Origin: Lentzea albida
GTDB lineage: Bacteria; Actinomycetota; Actinomycetes; Mycobacteriales; Pseudonocardiaceae
Reading direction: 5' to 3'
NCBI RefSeq assembly: GCF_900111005.1
Contig: NZ_FOFV01000025.1
Location: 62,001 to 126,000, forward strand
Length of the DNA: 64,000 nt
A program made the position numbers and the translations under genes. Below the pieces are notes generated by a model. It had not been told where the DNA came from, did no database searches, and saw only the letters and a program-made list of their open reading frames with translations. This document shows positions 25,287 to 32,217 of this stretch, piece by piece. Within the stretch, counting starts at the first letter, position 1. Each line of letters starts with the position of its first letter.

Positions 25287-26027
25287 ATGACCGGCGAACC
25301 GATGAACCTCGACGGGAAGATCGCAGTCATCTACGGCGCGGGCACGATCGGCGGTGCCATCGCGAAGGCGTTCCGCGACGCGGGCGCCGAGGTGCACCTG
25401 GCCGCGCGCACCGAGGCGTCGCTCAAGGCGAAGGCCGAGCAGCTCGGCGTCAGGTACGCCGTGGTCGACGCGCTGGACGAGCGGAGCGTGGACGAGCACG
25501 CGGCCGGGTTCGAGCGGATCGACATCTCCGTGAACGTCATCTCCGACAACGACGTGCAGGGCACGCCGCTGCACGAGATGAGCGTCGACGACTACCTGAG
25601 CCCGGTCGTCACGAACGTGCGCTCGAAGTTCCTCACCGCCCGTGCCGCCGCCCGGCACATGATCCGGCAGGAGGACGGCGTGATCCTGTTCTTCGGCGGC
25701 ACGAGCGACGGCCAGGTGCACCGGCGCTGGAACCTCGGCGGCCTGGTGACGGCGTTCGACGCGGTCGAGGCGATGCGCCGCCAGCTCGCGGCGGAGCTCG
25801 GCCCGCACGGCGTCCGCACGGTGACCCTGCAGACCGGTGGCGTCCCCGAGTCGATCCCGGGCGAGTTCCGCGACCAGGTCGAACCCGACATCGTCGGCCA
25901 GACGGCGCTCGGCAGGGCCGCGACGCTCGACGACGTGGGCAGGGCCGCGGTGTTCGCGGCCTCGGACTGGGGCCGCACGGTCACGGGTGCGCAGGTCAAC
26001 ATCACGTGCGGCGCGATCCTGAGCTGA
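25287..26027 (+). CDS. Short-chain dehydrogenase/reductase
   Basis: 246 aa. NAD(P) motif VIYGAGTIGGAIAKAFRDAG (G-x3-G-x-G) and C-terminal GRTVTGAQVNITCGAILS are SDR-typical. At the active site the usual Y-x3-K is not seen: the segment is FFGGTSDGQVHRRWNLGGLVTAFDAVE, so catalysis may differ or be lost. Such SDRs are common and often misannotated; substrate unknown. It follows the LysR gene by 17 nt but has its own promoter. Confidence 0.82.
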   Translation: MTGEPMNLDGKIAVIYGAGTIGGAIAKAFRDAGAEVHLAARTEASLKAKAEQLGVRYAVVDALDERSVDEHAAGFERIDISVNVISDNDVQGTPLHEMSVDDYLSPVVTNVRSKFLTARAAARHMIRQEDGVILFFGGTSDGQVHRRWNLGGLVTAFDAVEAMRRQLAAELGPHGVRTVTLQTGGVPESIPGEFRDQVEPDIVGQTALGRAATLDDVGRAAVFAASDWGRTVTGAQVNITCGAILS

Positions 26028-26085
26028 ACCTGTCGGGTTGCTGAACCCAGGAACCCGGCGCGCCGGCCGGGGCGTTGTCCGTTGT

Positions 26086-26793
26086 GTGCTGATACCTCGA
26101 CTCGCCGCCACCGGCGGTTCCCTCGCCGTAGTCGTGACGGTCGCCATGGTCGGCCTGCTCGACCTGACCGTGGGGCCGCTGCGCCGCACGATCAGCGAGT
26201 ACGCGCTGGGCGACTACCGCCCGGTGTTCGACGTGGCCGTGGTGCTCCTGGCGGTCGGCTCGCTCGCGATCCTCGGCGTGCTGGTCCACAAGGGCGTGGC
26301 GAAGTGGCGGTCCACCGGCGCGATCGCGCTGGTCCTCTGGTCGGCCGGCCTGTTCCTCGTGGTGGCGTTCCCCAAGACGAACTGGGCGATGGGCACCAAC
26401 GAGGTCAGCGGCAGCATCCACCGGTTCGGCAGCATGGTCGCGTTCGTGAGCCTGCCGATCGCGATCATCGCGCTCGCCCGGCCGTGGCTGAAGGACCACG
26501 TGTGGGGGCGACACGCCAGGTGGACGATGGCATCCGGTTTGTTGAGCGTTGTCGCATTCATGCCGCTGCTCTACGCCATTGCGCTGAGCGCCGTCTCGGA
26601 CGTGCGGTGGTGGCGCGTGTTCCCGTTGGGGTACATCGAGAGGATCTTGCTCATCGCCGAGGTCGGCGCCGTGCTCGTCGTCGGGCTGTGGGCCATCGCG
26701 GCCAGTAGGGTTGCGCCATGGCGAGTTGGGGAGACCTCGCGGATTACGTCCGCGCCGAGTACGACGTCATCCACGACGAGGACGAGGAGCTGA
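26086..26793 (+). CDS. DUF998 family membrane protein
   Basis: 235 aa from GTG 26086 (an earlier start at 26038 is possible). Six hydrophobic segments; LLDLTVGPLRRTISEYALGD and FPKTNWAMGTNEVSGSIHRF with conserved basic/acidic residues match the DUF998 family, of unknown function. Its 3' end overlaps the next gene by 76 nt in another frame, an unusually long overlap; the last 28 residues are non-hydrophobic and may be dispensable. Confidence 0.75.
   Translation: MLIPRLAATGGSLAVVVTVAMVGLLDLTVGPLRRTISEYALGDYRPVFDVAVVLLAVGSLAILGVLVHKGVAKWRSTGAIALVLWSAGLFLVVAFPKTNWAMGTNEVSGSIHRFGSMVAFVSLPIAIIALARPWLKDHVWGRHARWTMASGLLSVVAFMPLLYAIALSAVSDVRWWRVFPLGYIERILLIAEVGAVLVVGLWAIAASRVAPWRVGETSRITSAPSTTSSTTRTRS
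26706..26711 (+). promoter_or_regulatory. -10 box TAGGGT, leaderless start of YbjN-like gene
   Basis: TAGGGT is followed by 6 nt and ATG 26718. The box lies inside the 3' coding part of the DUF998 gene. Confidence 0.5.
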
Positions 26794-27128
26794 GGATCCT
26801 CTTCACCTTCGGGGACGTGGAGGAGGACGAGGACGACCGCACGCAGGTCGTGATCATCGTCCGGGAAGTGCTCGACAAGATGCACGAGTGGGTGCAGATC
26901 GCCTCCCCGTGCGGGCTCGCGGCGCAGGTGGACCTGCGCGCGGTGCTGGAGGAGGTCGGCAACTCCACCGTCGCCTGCGGCCTCGCGATCATGGGGGAGC
27001 ACGTGGTGGTCCGGCACTCGCTGCCGTTGAAGGACCTCGACATCCACGAGTTCACCGACCCGCTGCAGCTGCTCGCCGGCACCGCGGACACGCTGGAGGA
27101 GCAGTTCTGGGGAGGCGACGGCTACTGA
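26718..27128 (+). CDS. YbjN-like / T3SS-chaperone-fold protein
   Basis: 136 aa, acidic (long DEDEE and EEDEDD runs near residues 20-40). Alternating strand pattern and QVVIIVREVLDKMHEWVQIAS, SLPLKDLDIHEFTDPLQLLAGTAD resemble the YbjN fold found in actinobacterial regulators and chaperones. No membrane segment or catalytic motif. It overlaps the next gene by 1 nt (TGATG), so the two are co-translated. Confidence 0.72.
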   Translation: MASWGDLADYVRAEYDVIHDEDEELRILFTFGDVEEDEDDRTQVVIIVREVLDKMHEWVQIASPCGLAAQVDLRAVLEEVGNSTVACGLAIMGEHVVVRHSLPLKDLDIHEFTDPLQLLAGTADTLEEQFWGGDGY

Positions 27129-27694
27129 TGTTCGACCTCACCCCCGCGGCCGCCCGGCTGGCCGACGTGGTGCGCGCCGTGGGCGACAGCGACCTGGAGG
27201 CGCCGACCCCGTGCCCGGACTACACGGTCGGCGACCTGCTCGACCACGTCAACGGCCTGGCGGTCGCGTTCACGATGGCGGCGGGCAAGACCCCGCTGGA
27301 GGGCACGGCGTCCGGTGACGCGTCCCGGCTGCCGGACGACTTCCGCGAGTCGATCCCGGCGAGGCTGGACGAGCTCGCGCGGGCCTGGCGCGCTCACGAG
27401 GCGTGGGAGGGGATGACCCGCGCGGGCGGAGTCGACCTGTCGGGGGAGGTCGCGGCGGCCGTGGCGCTGGACGAGATCGTCCTGCACGGCTGGGACCTCG
27501 CGAAGGCGACCGGGCAGCCGTTCGAGGTCGAGGAAGGCCTGCTCCAGGTCGTGCACGGCTTCGTGTCGTCGATCGGGTCGGACGACCGCGACGGCTCGCT
27601 GTTCGGCGCGGCGGTCGAGGTCGGCTCGAACGCTCCGCTGTTCGACCGTGTCCTGGGACTCAGTGGGCGGAATCCGCGGTGGGGCCTAGGTTAG
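27128..27694 (+). CDS. TIGR03086-type DinB-like metal-dependent protein
   Basis: 188 aa. N-terminal DinB/maleylpyruvate isomerase-like bundle: PTPCPDYTVGDLLDHVNGLA with the first His ligand, and DEIVLHGWDLAKATGQP with the second (H-x-W-D). Actinobacterial TIGR03086 and MDMPI proteins are mycothiol-dependent or uncharacterised. Co-translated with the YbjN-like gene. Its stop codon lies inside the iron box of the next gene. Confidence 0.87.
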   Translation: MFDLTPAAARLADVVRAVGDSDLEAPTPCPDYTVGDLLDHVNGLAVAFTMAAGKTPLEGTASGDASRLPDDFRESIPARLDELARAWRAHEAWEGMTRAGGVDLSGEVAAAVALDEIVLHGWDLAKATGQPFEVEEGLLQVVHGFVSSIGSDDRDGSLFGAAVEVGSNAPLFDRVLGLSGRNPRWGLG

Positions 27695-27704
27695 GCTCTC
27701 CTAA
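27686..27704 (+). promoter_or_regulatory. IdeR/DmdR-type iron box
   Basis: CTAGGTTAGGCTCTCCTAA matches the 19-bp actinobacterial iron-box consensus (TTAGGTTAGGCTAACCTAA) at 16 positions. The inner TAGGCT (27692-27697) also serves as a -10 box 8 nt before GTG 27706, so iron-loaded repressor would cover the promoter. Confidence 0.75.
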
Positions 27705-27705
27705 T

Positions 27706-28044
27706 GTGAGAGCGATTACGGTGCAGGTTCGGGCAGGGCTGGGCGTGGGACGCCTCGCCGCCGCCATGGAGTCCCTGGTGGAACTGCATCCCGAGCTGTG
27801 TCGTTCCGGCTTCGCGCACCACGAGGTGAGTGATCCCGTCGCCGCCACCCCCGCGGCCCTCGCGGAGGCGGAGGCGGGACTCGACCTGCAGGCCGGTGTG
27901 CTGATGCACGTCGTGTGGCTCGACGCCGGGCCCGGGCAGTCCGGCCGGATGGTGCTGGTGCTGCACGACATCGTGGCCGACCGCCTGCCGCGCGTCCTGC
28001 CGTGGCTCGTGCAGGCGTGGAAGCAGCCCGCGCTGGTCAGCTGA
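27706..28044 (+). CDS. Half condensation-domain-like protein under iron control
   Basis: 112 aa from GTG 27706. Its line resembles the N-terminal half of NRPS condensation domains: GRLAAAMESLVELHPELCRSGF (first helix), GLDLQAGVLMHVVWLDAG, and LVLHDIVADRLPRVLPWLVQAW at the place of the H-H-x3-D-G active site. Here the motif is H-D-x3-D-R: first His and the Asp remain, second His and Gly are changed. The second half is missing and no NRPS lies nearby. With an iron box over its start, a link to siderophore assembly is inferred; it might be a small docking or editing protein, or a relic. Confidence 0.6.
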   Translation: MRAITVQVRAGLGVGRLAAAMESLVELHPELCRSGFAHHEVSDPVAATPAALAEAEAGLDLQAGVLMHVVWLDAGPGQSGRMVLVLHDIVADRLPRVLPWLVQAWKQPALVS

Positions 28045-28735
28045 CCTTCCGGGCCACGAACACGTTCTCGAGTCCCGGCCGGTCCGGCGCGTCGCGCACG
28101 TCCACGACCTCGAACCCGCACGCCACGAGGCTTTCCTCGATCTCGGCGCGCGAGCGGAACCGCAGCGTCGAGTCCGAGGCGACCTCCGTGCCGTCCGGGA
28201 AGCGGTAGGTGTGGCGGAACGACACGAACGGCAGGTCGGCGCCGAGCAGCTCACGCCGTTCCTCGACGCCGTCCACCACCCGGTGCGTGGTCGTGGCCCA
28301 GCCCTCCCACGCCTTGGCCTCCGGCCGCCGTGATTCGAACACCAGGTGCCCGCCGGGACCCAACGCGCCGTGCACGCCGCGCAGCGTCGCCTCCCAGTCG
28401 TCGCCGAGGAACACCTGCGCCACGTTCGCGGTCATCGTCGCGAGATCGACCTGGAGCGGAGGCAGGGTGGTCGCGTCGCCGTGGATCCACCTGACCCGGG
28501 AATCCTTGGCCCGTGCCAGGTCCAGCGACGCGAGCGCCGGGTCGACGCCGACGACCGCGAGACCCGCGCCGGCCAGCACCGTGGCGAAGCACCCCGTGCC
28601 GCAGCCGACGTCCAGCACGCTCGCCGCACCGAGTTCGGCGGCGATCGCCAGGTAGTGGTCCAGGTCGTCGCGCGGCCCGTCGAACGCGTCGTAGAGCCGA
28701 GCGAGCCGGGGATCGGCGAAGAGCGCGTCAGGCAT
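28037..28735 (-). CDS. SAM-dependent class I methyltransferase
   Basis: 232 aa. Motif I SVLDVGCGTGCFATVLAG, acidic motif II VVGVDPA, post-I GDATTLPP, then VDLATMTANVAQVF. C-terminal FRSRAEIEESLVACGFEVVDV fits small-molecule methyltransferases of the Methyltransf_25/11 type. It overlaps the DUF3800 stop by 8 nt and is last in a four-gene operon. It also overlaps the convergent condensation-like gene by 8 nt. Substrate unknown. Confidence 0.87.
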   Translation of the reverse strand: MPDALFADPRLARLYDAFDGPRDDLDHYLAIAAELGAASVLDVGCGTGCFATVLAGAGLAVVGVDPALASLDLARAKDSRVRWIHGDATTLPPLQVDLATMTANVAQVFLGDDWEATLRGVHGALGPGGHLVFESRRPEAKAWEGWATTTHRVVDGVEERRELLGADLPFVSFRHTYRFPDGTEVASDSTLRFRSRAEIEESLVACGFEVVDVRDAPDRPGLENVFVARKVS

Positions 28736-29396
28736 GCCACATCCCCGGTCCGACGACGAACGGCATCAGCAACTCGATCACCTCTCGGTCAGGGCGCCCG
28801 TGCAGTTCCTCTTCGGCGACGCGCCGCGCGATGCCGGCCAGGAAGTCGGCCACCTGCACGCGGGCGTCGAACTGCGAGTCGGCCAGCACCAGGCTCTCCA
28901 GCCGGGGCGCGAGTTCCTTGAGCTGCCGGATCCGCCCGTCGGTGAGCGACAGCTGCTGGTCGTGCACGATCGACACCGGCCCGCCCCACTGGGCCACGGC
29001 CCGCAGGATCGCCGGGAACAACGGGTCCAGGGCGCCGCGCGGGCCGCGGGCGCGCAGGAGGTCGTTGTACAGCTCCAACGGCCCGGTCACCGAGCCGAAC
29101 TCCGCCCGCACCCGCGAGGCCAGGAACCGCCGCTTGTCCACGAGTTGCACGCGGGCGCGCCCCGCGAGCGGGCCGTCCGGGCCGAGGAACCACAGCAGCG
29201 CCCACCGGTTCTTGGTCCGCAGCAGGTGGTTCGCCTTGTACTCCTGGGCCGGTGACTTGATCATGTCCCGCAACGACTCCACACACGCCGCCGCGTCGGA
29301 GTGGGAGAACCGCACGGCCGCGTGCGCGAAGACGGCGGTGACCCCGCCGACGAGCTTCTCGCCCTCGGACCCCGACTCGTCACAGGCGATCTCCAT
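28728..29396 (-). CDS. DUF3800-like protein (RNase H-like fold)
   Basis: 222 aa from ATG 29396, sharing one base with the upstream stop (TGATG). Begins MEIACDESGSEGEKL and ends with SLVLADSQFDARVQVADFLAGI, the two hallmarks of DUF3800 (N-terminal acidic D-E-S-G; C-terminal Q-x-A-D-x-x-A-G). The Asp residues would form an RNase H-like metal site. DUF3800 proteins occur near mobile and defence genes, with no settled activity. Here the gene is locked into the MoxR-VWA operon. Confidence 0.78.
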   Translation of the reverse strand: MEIACDESGSEGEKLVGGVTAVFAHAAVRFSHSDAAACVESLRDMIKSPAQEYKANHLLRTKNRWALLWFLGPDGPLAGRARVQLVDKRRFLASRVRAEFGSVTGPLELYNDLLRARGPRGALDPLFPAILRAVAQWGGPVSIVHDQQLSLTDGRIRQLKELAPRLESLVLADSQFDARVQVADFLAGIARRVAEEELHGRPDREVIELLMPFVVGPGMWHA

Positions 29397-31009
29397 CAGG
29401 ACATCCGGAAGACCGGGCCGCGGGCGCGGAACGGCAGGTGGGCCCCCGCCGGGATCAGGAACGCGTGCTCCCGCCGGATCCGCAGCACGTCGCACCCGCC
29501 GTCGGTGATCACCAGGACCGGCCCGCCGGAGGGGAAGTCCGGGGCGCGTTCGAGCAGGTCGATCCCGGGCTGCAGCACCGTGCCGCCGCGCCCGCGCACC
29601 GCCACCCGGCCCGCTATGTCCTCGACGGGCACGTATCCGGCGTCATATGCCATCGCGTCACAGAAAACCACGCGAGCGGCGGGCACGTCACGTGCCGCGG
29701 CGTAGGAGGCGATCGCGCCGAGAGCCTTGCCCAGCAACCGCGGGTCCATCGAGCCGGACGTGTCGAGCACGACGCCGAACGTCGGCCGCGCCTCCAGCGA
29801 CTCGGGTCGCAGCCAGCCGGGCCGCGGGATGTCCGGAGTGGACGCTTGGCGGCGTGACGCCCGCGCGTAGCTGCGCCGCTTCTCCGCGGCCGGGACGAAC
29901 TCCTCGAACCACCGCGCCAGCTGGGCGTCCCACGACAGCGGCGGGTGCTCCAGCGCGCGGATCTCCTCGACCAGTCCCGCGGGCAGCAGTCCGCGCGCGG
30001 ACGTGTGGTAGCTCAGTCCCGTCAGCAACGCACGCCGGTAGAAGTCGTCGAGGTCGGCGAAGTCGGCCGGTCCGCGCAACGGTTCGCCGAGCAGGTCGCC
30101 CTGGCGGTTCCCGCGCAGCGTCAGCAACTTCCGGTACCGCCGCAGGTCCGTCGTGATCCGGTCGTAGACGGACTCCGCCGACAGGCCGCGCAGTTCGGGG
30201 TCGTGCAGCGCCCCGGACGGCGCCGATCCGACGCCCATCTCGACCAGCCAGCCGTTCACCACGAAGTCCGCGGCGACGTTCCACAGGTACGGGTCCCGCC
30301 CGCCGGTCCGGTCGCCGTGGCGCAGCGCGGCGTGCAGCATCTCGTGCGCCAGCACGAACCGCCACTCCGGTTTCGTCAAGCCCGCCAACGGGTTCACGTA
30401 GATCTCGGCCGAGGCCGCGGACACCGCGGCGATCGAGATGTCCCAGCCGCGCGCCAGTTCCGCGTCCGCCACCACGGTCATCGTCGACGCCAGTGCGCCC
30501 AGCAGCGGGTAGTTCGACACGAACCAGCCCAGCGCCAGCTCCCACTCGGTCTTCACCGGCCGGGAGTCGGACAGCGAGGACCGCGCGCCGCCCGCCACGT
30601 CGATCGCGGCCACGGCGGCGTTGGACAGCCCGGCGGCGAACCGGTTCGCCCACTTCCCGGGGTCCTTCGACTCCTCACCGCGGACGCATCGGCCGGGCTC
30701 CCACGAGCCGGGCCGCCTGCCGAACTTGAGCGCGGGCTGGAAGTCCAGCACGTCGTCACAGGAGAACGTGCTGAAACCCAGGTGCAGCAAGCAGTGCGCG
30801 AACACCCACGCCCACTCGTCCTCGGTCGCCCTCCGCGTCGGGTGGGCGAACAGCAGGCCGTCGAGCGAGATGTCCGCCCACGGGTGGTCGGACTGCCGGC
30901 GCACGTAGGTGCTCAGGGCGGCGAACAGCGGATGCGCGTTGATCCGCCGGTCCGCCGCCTCGAACGCCAGCGCGGCGGGGTCCGCGACACCCTTGCGGCG
31001 ACTGCTCAT
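29396..31009 (-). CDS. VWA-like metallopeptidase-domain protein (DUF2201)
   Basis: 537 aa. Residues 205-262 carry a zinc-peptidase motif in WRFVLAHEMLHAALRHG (H222-E-M-L-H226); residues 410-505 form a VWA-like domain with MIDAS FGVVLDTSGSM (D416, S418, S420) and ITDGGCD. This is the DUF2201 architecture paired with MoxR ATPases. Residues 25-80 repeat the first half in degenerate form, EWAWVFAHCLLHLGF, where Cys replaces the catalytic Glu. The stop and start overlaps (1 nt with DUF3800, 4 nt with MoxR) place it mid-operon. It probably acts as a substrate-processing partner of the ATPase. Confidence 0.87.
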   Translation of the reverse strand: MSSRRKGVADPAALAFEAADRRINAHPLFAALSTYVRRQSDHPWADISLDGLLFAHPTRRATEDEWAWVFAHCLLHLGFSTFSCDDVLDFQPALKFGRRPGSWEPGRCVRGEESKDPGKWANRFAAGLSNAAVAAIDVAGGARSSLSDSRPVKTEWELALGWFVSNYPLLGALASTMTVVADAELARGWDISIAAVSAASAEIYVNPLAGLTKPEWRFVLAHEMLHAALRHGDRTGGRDPYLWNVAADFVVNGWLVEMGVGSAPSGALHDPELRGLSAESVYDRITTDLRRYRKLLTLRGNRQGDLLGEPLRGPADFADLDDFYRRALLTGLSYHTSARGLLPAGLVEEIRALEHPPLSWDAQLARWFEEFVPAAEKRRSYARASRRQASTPDIPRPGWLRPESLEARPTFGVVLDTSGSMDPRLLGKALGAIASYAAARDVPAARVVFCDAMAYDAGYVPVEDIAGRVAVRGRGGTVLQPGIDLLERAPDFPSGGPVLVITDGGCDVLRIRREHAFLIPAGAHLPFRARGPVFRMS

Positions 31010-32067
31010 GCGCGTGCCGCGACCAGCCGGGGCAGGTCACGGGTGACCTCGACGAGGAACCACGCGGGTAGCACGGGGTTGCCGTCGTCGTCGGCCGCGA
31101 TCACCATCTGCGCGATCTCGAGCGACAGCTCGGCCAGCTCCAGCAGCAGCGCCTTGCCCCGGTGCGCGAGCCGCTTGCCCGCCGCGGACGCGTGCGTCTT
31201 GTCGTGCGGCAGCTCCTTCACCAGCCGCGCGCGGAACGCCTCACCCAGGAAGTACAGCAGGTCGCGGTCCTGGGGCGCCGACGGCCAGCGCGTGTCCCCG
31301 CGCAGCACGGCCTCCAGCCCGTAGGCGTTGCGCACGGTCTTCACGTACGCCTTGAACATCGACGCGTGGTTCGCGGTGACCGTGCCGAACGCGAGCACGC
31401 CGAGGAGGTCCTCGGAGATGTCCTCGCCGAACGAGTGCAGCGCGTCCGAGAGCATGTGCCAGCCGCGCGGCGTGGAGAACGTCTCCTCGACCTTCGGCGC
31501 CGCGCTCCACAGGTGGTCGGGGCGCTGGGTCAGGTACTCCAGCACCCACGGGTGGATGTCGTTGCGGCGTGCCCAGGCGAGCCAGTCGCGCGCGGACGCG
31601 GTGAGGTGCACGTGGATCATGCGGTTCACCAGTGCGGACGCCATCGGGCGCGCCAGGGCGTTGTCGACCGCCCGGTTGCCCGCGCCGATCACGATCGAGC
31701 CCTTCGGCAGCTCGTAGGAGCCGATGCGCCGGTCGAGGATCAGTGAGTAGAACGCCTTCTGCACCTCGGGGGAGCTCGCGTTCAGCTCGTCGAGGAACAG
31801 GCAGTACGGGTCGTGCCGCGCGATGGACTCGGGCGGGGCGAACCGGGACCGGCCACCGACCAGTTCCGGAACTCCGATGAGGTCCTCGGGCGCCAGCTGG
31901 GTGCCCAGCAGCGTCACGCACTCGAGGCCCAGTTCGGTGGCGAACCGGCGGACGAGCGAGGACTTGCCGATACCCGGTGCTCCCCAGAGGAAGACCGGCC
32001 GGACGACGGCGACGTGCAGCAGCACCTCCGGGAGCTGTGCTGGTGTCACGGTGACTGTGGATCGCAT
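31006..32067 (-). CDS. MoxR-type AAA+ ATPase
   Basis: 353 aa. Walker A LWGAPGIGKSSLVRRF (about residues 28-43), Walker B YCLFLDELNASS, sensor-1 IGAGNRAVDNALA, and arginine-finger-like LVNRMIHVHL. MoxR ATPases work with VWA proteins as chaperones or metal/cofactor insertion machines. It is the first gene of the operon MoxR, VWA/HExxH, DUF3800, methyltransferase, all with overlapping ends. It differs from the second MoxR at 60205-61167, which has the classical LLLADEINRTPPKTQ. Confidence 0.9.
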   Translation of the reverse strand: MRSTVTVTPAQLPEVLLHVAVVRPVFLWGAPGIGKSSLVRRFATELGLECVTLLGTQLAPEDLIGVPELVGGRSRFAPPESIARHDPYCLFLDELNASSPEVQKAFYSLILDRRIGSYELPKGSIVIGAGNRAVDNALARPMASALVNRMIHVHLTASARDWLAWARRNDIHPWVLEYLTQRPDHLWSAAPKVEETFSTPRGWHMLSDALHSFGEDISEDLLGVLAFGTVTANHASMFKAYVKTVRNAYGLEAVLRGDTRWPSAPQDRDLLYFLGEAFRARLVKELPHDKTHASAAGKRLAHRGKALLLELAELSLEIAQMVIAADDDGNPVLPAWFLVEVTRDLPRLVAARA

Positions 32068-32116
32068 CAGGTGGTCGAGGATGCCTCATCCCCCTTGTCC
32101 CGGTCGCCCGAATTTG

Positions 32117-32146
32117 TTGACAGGAGCAGAGGTCCGGTGCTGTGAT
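32117..32146 (+). promoter_or_regulatory. Promoter of the GH5 gene
   Basis: TTGACA (32117-32122, perfect -35) and TGTGAT (32141-32146) are separated by 18 nt. RNA would begin near 32153, at the edge of the operator. Confidence 0.6.
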
Positions 32147-32153
32147 GCCACCG

Positions 32154-32170
32154 TTAGGAAACCTTCTTAA
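32154..32170 (+). promoter_or_regulatory. Inverted-repeat operator at the GH5 start site
   Basis: TTAGGAA-ACC-TTCTTAA, an inverted repeat with one mismatch, lies at the expected transcription start. A repressor bound there would block initiation. It is not the CelR-type TGGGAGCGCTCCCA. Confidence 0.5.
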
Positions 32171-32217
32171 CTAAATCGCCGCCGCGCCCTGCTGTTCCCC
32201 TCACACAGGAGGCACCT

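Noticed and set aside
18676..28044. Degenerate NRPS cluster linking MbtH-like and condensation-like genes
   Set aside because: They are 9 kb apart with nrdAB and unrelated genes between, and no adenylation or carrier domain is seen.
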